From an uncultured Erysipelotrichaceae bacterium (GTDB lineage: Bacteria; Bacillota_I; Bacilli_A; RF39; UBA660): 15,822 nucleotides of DNA. The stretch is taken from NCBI GenBank assembly GCA_902773365.1, contig CACYEG010000091.1, positions 1 through 15,822 of the forward strand. Reading direction: 5' to 3'. Positions 1 through 7,701 of this stretch are shown here, one piece after another. Each line of letters opens with the position of its first letter. The first letter of the stretch is position 1. A model generated the notes under the pieces. That model saw nothing but the letters and a program-made list of their open reading frames with translations. It searched no databases and was not told the DNA's origin. A program made the translations under genes and the position numbers.

Positions 1-1
1 A

Positions 2-103
2 TATTTTAAAAGACTAAAAGATAATACAAATCCAATAATAAGAATAATAAGACAACTTATATATTTACCATTGTATATAAAAATAAGACGAAGTGATAAA
101 TAA
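2..103 (+). CDS. C-terminal fragment of an unrecognised protein (cut by left edge)
   Basis: A frame open from base 2 runs 33 codons to a TAA at 101-103. The translation is rich in Ile, Lys and Arg and ends in a basic tail (IKIRRSDK). In DNA this AT-rich, 33 codons without a stop is unlikely by chance but not impossible, and the other two forward frames stop quickly. The gene would converge on the leftward oapA-like gene, and its last codons overlap the shared terminator hairpin. Composition hints at the end of a membrane or basic protein, but no family can be named from so little. Confidence is low because the start lies outside the window. Confidence 0.4.
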   Translation, partial: YFKRLKDNTNPIIRIIRQLIYLPLYIKIRRSDK

Positions 104-120
104 TACTCGTCTTATTTTTT
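78..120. terminator. Bidirectional rho-independent terminator between convergent genes
   Basis: Arms 80-91 (AAAATAAGACGA) and 107-118 (TCGTCTTATTTT) form a perfect 12-bp stem. T-rich flanks follow it on both strands, so it can stop the leftward RNA/membrane-protein unit and the rightward fragment. It overlaps the last codon and stop of the leftward gene (stop at 112-114). Confidence 0.8.
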
Positions 121-696
121 TATTGTAACTAAATCTATAAATCTTGCAAAACTATATAATATGGAATTTGACTTATTTATTGCGTAGCTCTTACCGAGAG
201 CTTTTCCGCCTATGGTAATGCTTGCAATTAAACTTGTCACTATTAAGCTTGTTATTACGAAACTAAAGTTTAGTGCCTTTGAAATACTCATAGCAATAGT
301 TACTCCCGCACTTCCAGATATTATCCCACAAACATCTCCAACGACGTCATTACAAAAACTAGATACTTTTGAGTTAATTTTAATTAAAGATAAAGCTGTT
401 TTAGCACTTTTCACTTTTTTGCTAGCCATAGAATGAAATACTTCTTCTTCTGCGACAGTTACACTTACTCCTATCATATCAAAAACAATGCCTAAAGATA
501 TAAACAAAAATAGAACTATTACACTAATGGTTATTGGAACATTTGGCACAATTGAGTCAGTTAAAAATGAAAGGGCAAGTGACAAAAAAAACGAAGCTAG
601 TATTATTTTTATAACCCAATTCATATTTTTAGAAAAATGGGCTCGCTTGTTGTCTTTTTTTACTTTTTCTGAATAATCTTCTTTATTATTTTTCAT
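112..696 (-). CDS. oapA: OapA-like four-helix membrane protein, putative OLE RNA partner
   Basis: A 194-residue protein with a basic, soluble N-terminus (1-25) and four likely membrane segments at about 27-47, 54-78, 118-140 and 143-163. A conserved-looking loop (about 82-117) carries AEEEVFHSMASKKVKSAK and ends in VSSFCNDVVGD. This loop resembles the DUF21/CNNM-like core that, as I recall, has been noted in OLE-associated protein A. Characterised OapA is a membrane protein of about 21 kDa with four helices, encoded just downstream of OLE RNA, and both traits match here. The start is ATG at 696, with GGTG about 5 nt before it; the only ATG just upstream meets a stop within a few codons. No terminator separates it from the RNA, so it is probably co-transcribed. 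In studied bacteria OapA anchors OLE RNA to the membrane and the complex affects Mg2+ and alcohol or cold tolerance; that role here is inference. Confidence 0.75.
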   Translation of the reverse strand: MKNNKEDYSEKVKKDNKRAHFSKNMNWVIKIILASFFLSLALSFLTDSIVPNVPITISVIVLFLFISLGIVFDMIGVSVTVAEEEVFHSMASKKVKSAKTALSLIKINSKVSSFCNDVVGDVCGIISGSAGVTIAMSISKALNFSFVITSLIVTSLIASITIGGKALGKSYAINKSNSILYSFARFIDLVTIKK

Positions 697-712
697 ATTA
701 TCACCATTATTA

Positions 713-1278
713 ATAGGAAAGGAGATTCTTACAATAAACTTTAGCTCTTAGGTCAGGTTGGATTTCCCTAAATCGCTACCAATCATTACTGAGTTGGCAG
801 TTACCTTTTAAGCGATCAAGATGTCGTTACCGCGCATCTTACCTGATTGCCACTTAGATACTACCGCAATCTTGTAAGAATAAACATTCTAGAAGTTTTC
901 CTCGCAACGATTTATTTTACTTATGTTCTTTTGCAAAAATAGTTTCAGTTAGCAATGCTCATAATAAAAGATGTACACCAAATATAGAGCTGTCTTCATC
1001 CCCATATTTTCACTCAAACCAAGCTACGCTATTCCTAGCTTTGACCAGAAATAGGTTTAATCCCAATTTGTAGTTTCCCACAACAATTGGGTCTCCACGA
1101 GTAAATGGAACGCTTATCGTATGCCGTTACGGGCGCCCATGAACTCTTCATTTTCAGCATCCACCCGAATCTGGGCGAAACAGGCAAACACCAAAAGTTT
1201 CACAGGTGTGCTCTTAAATGATTTTTTAGGATCATCTTAATAAAATTTCATTGACTAGAATAATGCATCCTTTCCTAT
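713..1278 (-). ncRNA. ole: Large structured RNA, probable OLE RNA
   Basis: About 566 nt with no credible reading frame. GC is about 42-45% in sampled lines, against about 35% in the adjoining gene. The ends pair perfectly over 11 bp (1278-1268 with 723-713; ATAGGAAAGGA and its complement), and the 5' end of that helix falls where a start site is expected after the -10 box at 1283-1288. Many local helices are visible in the minus-strand transcript, including CCCAAUU/AAUUGGG, AAGCUA/UAGCUU, AAGAUG/CAUCUU, GAUUGC/GCAAUC, AUCGCU/AGCGAU and ACACC/GGUGU. Size, order and orientation relative to the four-helix protein 17 nt downstream fit OLE (ornate, large, extremophilic) RNA, which is about 600 nt and sits just before oapA. 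I recognised it by architecture, not by aligning it to a consensus. ROOL RNA has a similar length and is the main alternative, but the OapA-like neighbour favours OLE. Confidence 0.75.
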
Positions 1279-1282
1279 GATA

Positions 1283-1291
1283 ATTATAACA
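1283..1291 (-). promoter_or_regulatory. Extended -10 promoter of the structured RNA/oapA unit
   Basis: On the minus strand the sequence reads TGTTATAAT: a perfect TATAAT (1288-1283) with the TG of an extended -10 element. The -35 position (about 1306-1311, TTCGGT) is poor. Initiation about 6 nt downstream would fall at 1276-1278, exactly the first bases of the RNA's closing helix. Confidence 0.75.
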
Positions 1292-1297
1292 CGAATT

Positions 1298-1329
1298 AAA
1301 AAAGAACCGAATATTTAATTCGATTCTTT
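1298..1329 (-). terminator. Rho-independent terminator of the LCP gene
   Basis: On the minus strand, arms 1329-1318 and 1312-1301 form a 12-bp stem with one G-U wobble and a 5-nt loop, followed by a run of U (1303-1298). The stem starts inside the last codons of the LCP gene and the loop contains its TAA, so termination is built into the gene's end. It also insulates the RNA promoter only 7 nt downstream. Confidence 0.8.
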
Positions 1330-3441
1330 GTAAACATAGACAATTAGTGATGTAACATCTTTAAGTGAAGTTCCAGTTTCGACTGATTGTTTATAAATGT
1401 GATTATTCAATAATTCGCCGTCAATACCTACTGCGTCTTCTACACTCAATTCTTTTACATCGAATACTATCGATACACCCGCTAAATTGTTTTTCCATTT
1501 GTTGAATTCATCTAAACTTTTTCCATAAAAATTAGGTAGTTTTTCTTCTATTTCTTCAGATTGCTTTTCTGGCGTAGTATTTTCCTGTTCTTTAGTTTCC
1601 ACAGTAGTATTATTGTCTGTTTTTACATTTGTTCTTTTTATAACGTAAAGCTCCAATGTTTTTATGCCTTCAACTAGTTGTCCAACATGTTCTTTTTGGC
1701 TTACTATAGTACCATCTACACCACCGTTATATAGTGGATCGCTTTCAGATACTTCGACAAAGGATATATTGATATTTCTTTCATTTGCCCAAGATTCTAC
1801 ATAACTTCTAGTTTGTCCAATAAAGTTCGGCAATAACTCACGCCTATCTTCCTTATAGTATGTTTTACCAGCGATGGATTGTTCGTATGGTTCGTTTGGA
1901 TTATATGAGAATGTTTTTATAAGTTCTGGTTTGGTGATCTCCAAATTAATTTTCATTGCATTTACTATATCATCTAGCGATTGTCTATAATATTGGAAAG
2001 TGTATGCATAACTCTTAGTACTTGGTAAATATATCGTCAAATCATATCCAGTTAAGTAAGTTCTTTGAATAGATAATTTAGTCGTACTATCTTTATCAAG
2101 TAATACTTTTTTGGCAGTTTTATATAGTGACAATATCTGCGGAGTTGTCATATTAGTATCAATGTTATTTGTCACATCTGATAAAATCTTATAGAATGTA
2201 TCGACATCTTTAACTTTTTTAAGGGAATTGAGCATCCCCTCGACAACAAGTTGTTGATGCTGCACTCTTTGAAAGTCTCCAAGAGGTAAAGAATGCCTGT
2301 GTCTAGATAGTGCAAGGGCTTGCTCTCCATTTAACTTTTGTAATCCCTTTTCTAAGCATATTTCGTGTTCTCCAAATCTTCTTTGGGAATCTTGTTCGCA
2401 AATACTCACAGGTACATCTACTTCGATTTGTCCTAAGTCATCGACAAGTTTTACGACACCTGTAAAGTTAATCTTAACGTAGTAATCTATTTTAATTGAA
2501 GTTAAGTTTTCAATTGTTTTTACCACACAGCTAGTGCCACCATAAGCGGAAGAATTGATTTTAGCTTCTTGATTATTTCTACATGCGATTGGTACATATG
2601 TATCTCTTGGTATACTAAATACAGTGGATGATAGTGTTTTTGGATTAAAACTTATCAGCATAAGCGTATCACCATTAAACGATGCTCCCTTAGATAGCCC
2701 GTCCCCTGTTGCGTCCACGCCCATTAATAAAATGGTAAATGGTTCCGTTAAATCTTTAGAAGTATACGATACCTTATCGACATTATCTAATTCCTTTTCC
2801 ATTTCGTAGATAATCTTAGTTTCATCTTGAATATTTTGAAATTTTTCATAATTATTAAACATTGTTACATAATTATCTGCGATAAATAGTGCGTCTATTA
2901 CGCCATCATATAAATCGCTCATCATACTTATATAATCATCATATTCTACAATTTCGCCAGTAATATTATATTTTTTAATCATATCTTTAGGTATGATATA
3001 ACCAGTTGGATCATCTTTAGATGATATCATGCCAACTTTCTCATATGTACTTTTATCTACTAGGCTTATCATAACGCTCTTATAAGTAACTTGAGACTTT
3101 TGTACGTTTTCTATTATTCCATAAGTCTTTTCTATATAATATGATACAACACTAAGTACAGCCGATATTAGAATAAATACTATATATACAGTGATTAAAC
3201 TCTTCTTTTTGTGAGTGAATAATAGTAGAATGCTCGATAAGAGATATATAAATAAAAATAGTGTCAAAACAATTAAAACTGTTATTCTAAGAGGCGTTTC
3301 TATACCTGCTAATAAAAGTAATGCTTTAGAAAAAAACACTAAACTTACTAAATAGATTAATCCGATTAATAACAATATTCTTCTTAATGGTTTACTCTGC
3401 TTTTTAAATTTCTTGATTAAACCAATTTTAGTTGTCTTCAT
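1315..3441 (-). CDS. LCP-family cell-wall glycopolymer ligase with two C-terminal PASTA domains
   Basis: A 708-residue LytR-CpsA-Psr protein. Three membrane helices (about 21-38, 51-75, 81-101) precede an extracellular accessory region (about 118-230) and the LCP catalytic domain (about 235-410). Visible active-site elements are GDTLML (D258), SIPRDT (R279) and SRHRHSLPLGDFQR (R380, R382, D389, R392). The usual following Arg of the RxxRQ motif is His395. Two PASTA-like units follow, each opening with LPNF or LPNFYG (537-602 and 635-705), separated by a Thr/Glu-rich linker. LCP enzymes transfer undecaprenyl-linked polymers such as teichoic acids or capsule to peptidoglycan; PASTA domains bind peptidoglycan or muropeptides. 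Four cysteines (287, 305, 348, 362) lie in the extracellular domain and could form disulfides. The ATG at 3441 is chosen over that at 3447: AAGGGG lies 7 nt before the former but only 1 nt before the latter. The two domain calls are firm; the polymer attached is unknown. Confidence 0.9.
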   Translation of the reverse strand: MKTTKIGLIKKFKKQSKPLRRILLLIGLIYLVSLVFFSKALLLLAGIETPLRITVLIVLTLFLFIYLLSSILLLFTHKKKSLITVYIVFILISAVLSVVSYYIEKTYGIIENVQKSQVTYKSVMISLVDKSTYEKVGMISSKDDPTGYIIPKDMIKKYNITGEIVEYDDYISMMSDLYDGVIDALFIADNYVTMFNNYEKFQNIQDETKIIYEMEKELDNVDKVSYTSKDLTEPFTILLMGVDATGDGLSKGASFNGDTLMLISFNPKTLSSTVFSIPRDTYVPIACRNNQEAKINSSAYGGTSCVVKTIENLTSIKIDYYVKINFTGVVKLVDDLGQIEVDVPVSICEQDSQRRFGEHEICLEKGLQKLNGEQALALSRHRHSLPLGDFQRVQHQQLVVEGMLNSLKKVKDVDTFYKILSDVTNNIDTNMTTPQILSLYKTAKKVLLDKDSTTKLSIQRTYLTGYDLTIYLPSTKSYAYTFQYYRQSLDDIVNAMKINLEITKPELIKTFSYNPNEPYEQSIAGKTYYKEDRRELLPNFIGQTRSYVESWANERNINISFVEVSESDPLYNGGVDGTIVSQKEHVGQLVEGIKTLELYVIKRTNVKTDNNTTVETKEQENTTPEKQSEEIEEKLPNFYGKSLDEFNKWKNNLAGVSIVFDVKELSVEDAVGIDGELLNNHIYKQSVETGTSLKDVTSLIVYVYKESN

Positions 3442-3470
3442 AAACATGCCCCTTCTAGTCTTCGACTATA

Positions 3471-3479
3471 AGTATAACA
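3471..3479 (-). promoter_or_regulatory. Extended -10 promoter of the LCP gene
   Basis: The minus strand reads TGTTATACT: TATACT at 3476-3471 with an upstream TG. No convincing -35 is seen. It lies about 30 nt before the chosen ATG and back to back with the pcrA promoter. Confidence 0.55.
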
Positions 3480-3506
3480 AAATAAATACAAAAATACTAT
3501 CGTTTT

Positions 3507-3515
3507 TGATATAAT
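3507..3515 (+). promoter_or_regulatory. Extended -10 promoter of pcrA-ligA
   Basis: TGATATAAT at 3507-3515 is a perfect TATAAT with an extended TG. The -35 region is an A-rich stretch without a clear hexamer. Transcription would start near 3522, giving a leader of under 20 nt that contains GGTG 6 nt before the pcrA ATG. Confidence 0.65.
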
Positions 3516-3539
3516 ATTGTTAATGAAACTGGTGAAACA

Positions 3540-5612
3540 ATGAATACATATTTAAATAGTTTAAATAAACAACAATTAGAAGCTGTAAAACATTTGAATG
3601 GGCCTTGTCTAGTTATGGCAGGAGCAGGTAGCGGTAAAACTAAGGTACTTACAAGTCGTATCGCGTACTTAATTGAACAGGGTATATACTCATCCAATAT
3701 TCTTGCAATTACGTTTACCAATAAGGCAGCGAAAGAAATGAGAAATAGGGTTCAAACGATCGTCGGAGATACATCTAGTTTTATTGGAACATTCCATTCC
3801 TTTGGCGTAAAAGTTATTAGAGAAAACACATCTTTAGTAGGCCTTACTAGCAATTTCACTATAATCGATGCTGATGATTCTCTATCAGTTATTAAAAAGA
3901 TATTAAAGGAAAAGAATATAGATTCTAAAAAATTTAGTCCAAACTATATAAAAAATAAAATAAGCTTTCTCAAAAATGAAATGGTAACAACTGAGGAAAT
4001 GAAAGAAACTATGAATACTCCTATCGATAAAATGGTAGTAAATATTTATGAAGAGTATGAAAAAATGTTAAATAAGAGTAACGCTGTCGATTTCGATGAT
4101 CTGTTATTAAAACCAGTTAAGCTTTTTATGGAAAACAAGGATGTATTAGAAAAATATCAAGATCATTATCCATATATATTGATAGATGAATATCAGGATA
4201 CAAATCCTGTTCAATATAAGATGAGCAAGCTATTAAGCGCAAAGTATAAAAACATCTTTGTTGTAGGGGATATGAATCAGTCAATTTATAGTTTTAGACA
4301 AGCTGATTATAGAAATATTCTAAACTTTGAAAAAGATTTTAAAGATGCAAGAGTTATAAAATTGGAACAAAACTACCGAAGTACACAAGTAATATTAGAT
4401 GCTGCCAATTGTGTCATAAAGAATAATAAAGAAAAGAAAGATTTGCGTCTTTGGAGCGACAAGAAGTCTGATTGTTTAATAAATTATATGCGGGCTTATG
4501 ACGAAGTGCACGAAATAAAGTTAGTAATAGATGAGATTAAGACTCTACGAAATAATTATGAAAGCTATAATAGTTTTGGCGTTTTATATAGGACTAACGC
4601 TCAATCACGTGTAATTGAACAGACATTCATCGAGATGGGTATGCCATATAGAATATTTGGAGGATTCAGCTATTTAGCAAGAAAAGAAATAAAAGACTTG
4701 ATTGCCTATTTAAAGTTAATCAATAACGATGCAGATGAAGTGAGTTTAAGAAGAATTATAAATACTCCGAAAAGAGGTATAGGGGATTCTGCTTTAAAAA
4801 ATATTGAAAAGATAAGCATATTAGAGAATAAGACTATGTTCGATTCACTTACTAGCAAAAAAGAATTAGAATTTAAAGACTTGATTTTAGATATGAGAAA
4901 ATATTTAGAATCTAATACACTTACTGACTTAATAGATTATATTGTAGATAAAAGTGGAATGAGACGGGAATATGAATTAGAGAAGTCTTTAGAAAGTGAA
5001 ATCAGATTAGATAACTTAATGGAATTTAAAAGTTTAACTGCAGCTTTTGAAAAAAGAACTGGAACAATAGATTTAAATGATTTCTTAAGCGAAATATCTC
5101 TCATGAGCGATTCACAGGAAGAATCAAATGACGATGCAGTTACGCTGATGACTCTACACAGTGCCAAAGGATTAGAATTCGACGTCGTATTTTTAGTAGG
5201 TATGGAAGAAGGAATTTTTCCTCATACTAACTCGCTTATGGAAGAAGGCGGACTCGATGAAGAAAGACGCCTTTGTTACGTCGGAATAACAAGAGCAAAA
5301 GACATTTTATACATAACTAATGCTAAAAGAAGAATGCTATACGGAAAAGACGAAGCAAACATGCCAAGCAGATTTATAAGCGAAATGGATCAAAAACTAA
5401 TTAATACTAAGGACCAACTAATAAAAGAGAAAAAAGAAGCTTCATCATTTTACACAGGCAAAAATGAAGACTTTAGACTGGGAGATTTAATCAATCACGA
5501 AACCCTTGGCCACGGAGTAATAGTAAAAATAGACGGCGATTTAATAGATGTGGCATTCAAAAGTGGCGCAAAAAAACTTAAAAAAGACCATAAAAGTATA
5601 ACTAAACTATGA
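3540..5612 (+). CDS. pcrA: ATP-dependent DNA helicase PcrA (UvrD/Rep, SF1A)
   Basis: A 690-residue 3'-5' helicase used in nucleotide excision repair, rolling-circle plasmid replication and clearing RecA or RNA polymerase from DNA. Motifs appear in order: Q-motif LNKQQLEAV (8-16), Walker A GAGSGKT (28-34), TFTNKAA (58-64), DEYQD (216-220), VGDMNQSIYSFR (242-253), QNYRST (277-282), LHSAKGLEF (539-547), and EERRLCYVGITRAK (574-587). A final Tudor-like segment (about 645-690, FRLGDLINHETLGHGVIVKI) is typical of PcrA and contacts RNA polymerase in Bacillus. It is slightly shorter than most PcrA proteins, mainly in the linker before that tail. Translation starts at ATG 3540 behind GGTG. It ends in TGA 12 nt before ligA, a common Gram-positive pairing, so the two are co-transcribed. 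UGA as stop argues for the standard bacterial code. Confidence 0.97.
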   Translation: MNTYLNSLNKQQLEAVKHLNGPCLVMAGAGSGKTKVLTSRIAYLIEQGIYSSNILAITFTNKAAKEMRNRVQTIVGDTSSFIGTFHSFGVKVIRENTSLVGLTSNFTIIDADDSLSVIKKILKEKNIDSKKFSPNYIKNKISFLKNEMVTTEEMKETMNTPIDKMVVNIYEEYEKMLNKSNAVDFDDLLLKPVKLFMENKDVLEKYQDHYPYILIDEYQDTNPVQYKMSKLLSAKYKNIFVVGDMNQSIYSFRQADYRNILNFEKDFKDARVIKLEQNYRSTQVILDAANCVIKNNKEKKDLRLWSDKKSDCLINYMRAYDEVHEIKLVIDEIKTLRNNYESYNSFGVLYRTNAQSRVIEQTFIEMGMPYRIFGGFSYLARKEIKDLIAYLKLINNDADEVSLRRIINTPKRGIGDSALKNIEKISILENKTMFDSLTSKKELEFKDLILDMRKYLESNTLTDLIDYIVDKSGMRREYELEKSLESEIRLDNLMEFKSLTAAFEKRTGTIDLNDFLSEISLMSDSQEESNDDAVTLMTLHSAKGLEFDVVFLVGMEEGIFPHTNSLMEEGGLDEERRLCYVGITRAKDILYITNAKRRMLYGKDEANMPSRFISEMDQKLINTKDQLIKEKKEASSFYTGKNEDFRLGDLINHETLGHGVIVKIDGDLIDVAFKSGAKKLKKDHKSITKL

Positions 5613-5624
5613 AAGGGAATTATT

Positions 5625-7628
5625 ATGAATCAAGAAAGATATAATGAACTAGTAGAATTGATTAAAAAAGCGAATTATGAATACCATGTATTAGATAACG
5701 CTACCACACTTACAGATGAGGAATATGATAACTATTTAAGACAACTATATGAAATTGAAGAAAAACATCCAGAATGGAAAAGGGCAGATTCTCCAACTAA
5801 TCAAATCGGTGGAGTCATACTAGACAAATTTGAAAAAATCACTCACAACATACCGATGATGAGTTTAGCAGATGTCTTTAATGAAGGAGAAATACGTCTA
5901 TTTGACGAAAGAATTAGAAAAGAAGGAATTAATCCTAAGTATGTCTGTGAGCTTAAAATAGACGGATTAAGCGTTTCGCTGAAGTATGAAAAGGGAAACC
6001 TAATCTCCGCTGCCACTAGAGGTGACGGCATAGTAGGAGAGAATATAACTCACAATGTTAAAACAATTAAGCAAGTACCTCTAAAGTTAAATGAACCAGT
6101 AGATATCGAAGTAAGAGGAGAAATTTATATTTCAAAGAAAACACTAGAAGATTTAAATAAGACACGAGAAAAAAATGGGGAACCTCTACTTAGAAATTGT
6201 AGAAATACAGCAGCGGGAAGTATTAGACAGTTAGACTCATCTATAGCAGCAAAAAGAAAATTAGAAGTGTGGATTTATCACTTACCTAATCCAGAAGATT
6301 ATGGAATTAAGACTCACCATGAAGCGCTAGAATATATGAAAAAATTGGGATTTAGAACAAATCCAAACAATAAGTTAGTCAATAATCTGGATGAAGTATT
6401 AGAATATATTGAAGAAAAGAAAAATGCAAGAGAAAGCCTTCCTTACGATATTGATGGAGTAGTAATTAAGTTAGACGACTTAGCCGCTCATGAAACGATG
6501 GGAAATACTATAAGGTATCCAAAGTGGGCAGTGGCTTATAAATTCCCAGCACTAGAAGTACAAACAAAACTTTTAGATATAATCTTTACCGTAGGAAGAA
6601 CCGGGCAAATCACACCAAATGCCGTTTTAGAGCCTGTTATGGTAATGGGAAGTCTAGTATCTAGAGCGACACTACATAATGCTGATTACTGTATTGCTAA
6701 AGATATTAGAATTGGAGATACTGTCAAAATAATAAAGGCTGGTGACGTAATCCCAAGAGTTGAGTCAGTTGTAATGGAAGCTCGTACAGGAAATGAAAGA
6801 CCTTTTGTAATGGCTACAACTTGTCCAATGTGTTCCGCTAAACTAGTACCTAGCAAAAGCGGAGTAGACATGCTCTGTCCAAATGAATTATGTCCAAAAA
6901 GAAATATAGAGTCGTTAATTCACTTTGTCGAAAGAAAGGCAATGAATATAATCGGCTTAGGAGAACGCATAATAGAGGATTTCTTTAATATGGGAATAAT
7001 TAGCGATTTTGTAAGTATATACCACTTAGACCTTAAAAAAGAGGAACTAATGGAATTAGAAGGGTTTGGAGAAAAGAGTGTAACTAAACTTTTGGAAAGT
7101 ATAGAAGCCTCTAAATCAAATAATTTAGATAGACTTATATATGCCATCGGAATAAAAGGTATTGGAGAAAAAAATGCTAAAATACTTGCCAAGAAATATC
7201 GAACAATGCAAAATTTAATAGAAGCAAATTATGAAGAGTTAAACCAAATCGACGATATAGGTCCAATTCTTGCAGAATCGATTTGTGCCTTCTTTAAAAA
7301 TGAAGAAAACTTGAATATAATATCGCGTCTTAAAGATCTTGGGTTAAATATGGAATACCAAGGAGAAGAAGAAAAGTACGACGAAAGAATTACTGGTAAA
7401 AAGTTTGTTATAACAGGTACTATAGAAGATTATTCACGAGATGAATTGAAAGAAATAATCGAGTCATATGGTGGGAAAACAAGTGATAGCGTAAGTAAAA
7501 GTACAAATGTAGTTATTGTAGGAGATGCTCCAGGAAGTAAAGCGACAAAAGCGCAAGAATTAAATATTGAAATTTGGAATCAAGAAAAGCTAAAAGAATT
7601 GAATGAAATATTCGATAAGTACGCTTAA
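5625..7628 (+). CDS. ligA: NAD+-dependent DNA ligase LigA
   Basis: A 667-residue replicative ligase that seals nicks between Okazaki fragments, using NAD+ to adenylate its active lysine. The order is complete: Ia domain (1-60, with YHVLD and DSPT), adenylation site KIDG (K111), RGEIY (164-168), DGVVIK (277-282), OB fold (about 315-390), a four-Cys zinc finger (C400, C403, C418, C423), helix-hairpin-helix repeats (about 440-575), and a C-terminal BRCT domain (about 588-665, ITGKKFVITG). Length is normal for the family. AAAGGGA precedes the ATG at a good distance. It is the second gene of the pcrA operon. No terminator hairpin is evident between its TAA and the strong promoter 15 nt downstream, so some read-through into the next gene is possible. 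Confidence 0.97.
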   Translation: MNQERYNELVELIKKANYEYHVLDNATTLTDEEYDNYLRQLYEIEEKHPEWKRADSPTNQIGGVILDKFEKITHNIPMMSLADVFNEGEIRLFDERIRKEGINPKYVCELKIDGLSVSLKYEKGNLISAATRGDGIVGENITHNVKTIKQVPLKLNEPVDIEVRGEIYISKKTLEDLNKTREKNGEPLLRNCRNTAAGSIRQLDSSIAAKRKLEVWIYHLPNPEDYGIKTHHEALEYMKKLGFRTNPNNKLVNNLDEVLEYIEEKKNARESLPYDIDGVVIKLDDLAAHETMGNTIRYPKWAVAYKFPALEVQTKLLDIIFTVGRTGQITPNAVLEPVMVMGSLVSRATLHNADYCIAKDIRIGDTVKIIKAGDVIPRVESVVMEARTGNERPFVMATTCPMCSAKLVPSKSGVDMLCPNELCPKRNIESLIHFVERKAMNIIGLGERIIEDFFNMGIISDFVSIYHLDLKKEELMELEGFGEKSVTKLLESIEASKSNNLDRLIYAIGIKGIGEKNAKILAKKYRTMQNLIEANYEELNQIDDIGPILAESICAFFKNEENLNIISRLKDLGLNMEYQGEEEKYDERITGKKFVITGTIEDYSRDELKEIIESYGGKTSDSVSKSTNVVIVGDAPGSKATKAQELNIEIWNQEKLKELNEIFDKYA

Positions 7629-7642
7629 TTACCGGCACAACC

Positions 7643-7670
7643 TTGACTTTTCAATATATTTCTGTATAAT
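7643..7670 (+). promoter_or_regulatory. Strong consensus promoter of the first lipoprotein gene
   Basis: TTGACT (7643-7648), a 16-nt spacer and TATAAT (7665-7670). It starts only 15 nt after the ligA stop. The ten bases CAACCTTGAC (7638-7647) recur at the -35 of the paralogous gene (9672-9681). Confidence 0.85.
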
Positions 7671-7701
7671 AAAATGCAATTTTAAAAAGGAAGTTAGATG
7701 T

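Noticed and set aside
212..676. Two plus-strand reading frames (212-436 and 488-676)
   Set aside because: They are antisense to the OapA-like gene, lack ribosome sites, and their hydrophobic content mirrors the membrane gene's codons.
713..1278. RNase P RNA or tmRNA as the identity of the structured region
   Set aside because: No GAGGAAAGUC-type RNase P core, no tRNA-like 3' CCA end and no tag-peptide frame were found, and it is longer than either. The end helix and the membrane-protein neighbour fit OLE better.
713..1278. ROOL RNA as the primary call
   Set aside because: Length and likely host fit, but ROOL is not tied to a downstream four-helix protein. Kept only as an alternative.
7603..7701. 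Upstream in-frame ATG (7603) as the start of lipoprotein 1
   Set aside because: It lies inside ligA and before the promoter at 7643. The extra 33 residues would also bury the signal peptide; ATG 7702 has a good ribosome site.
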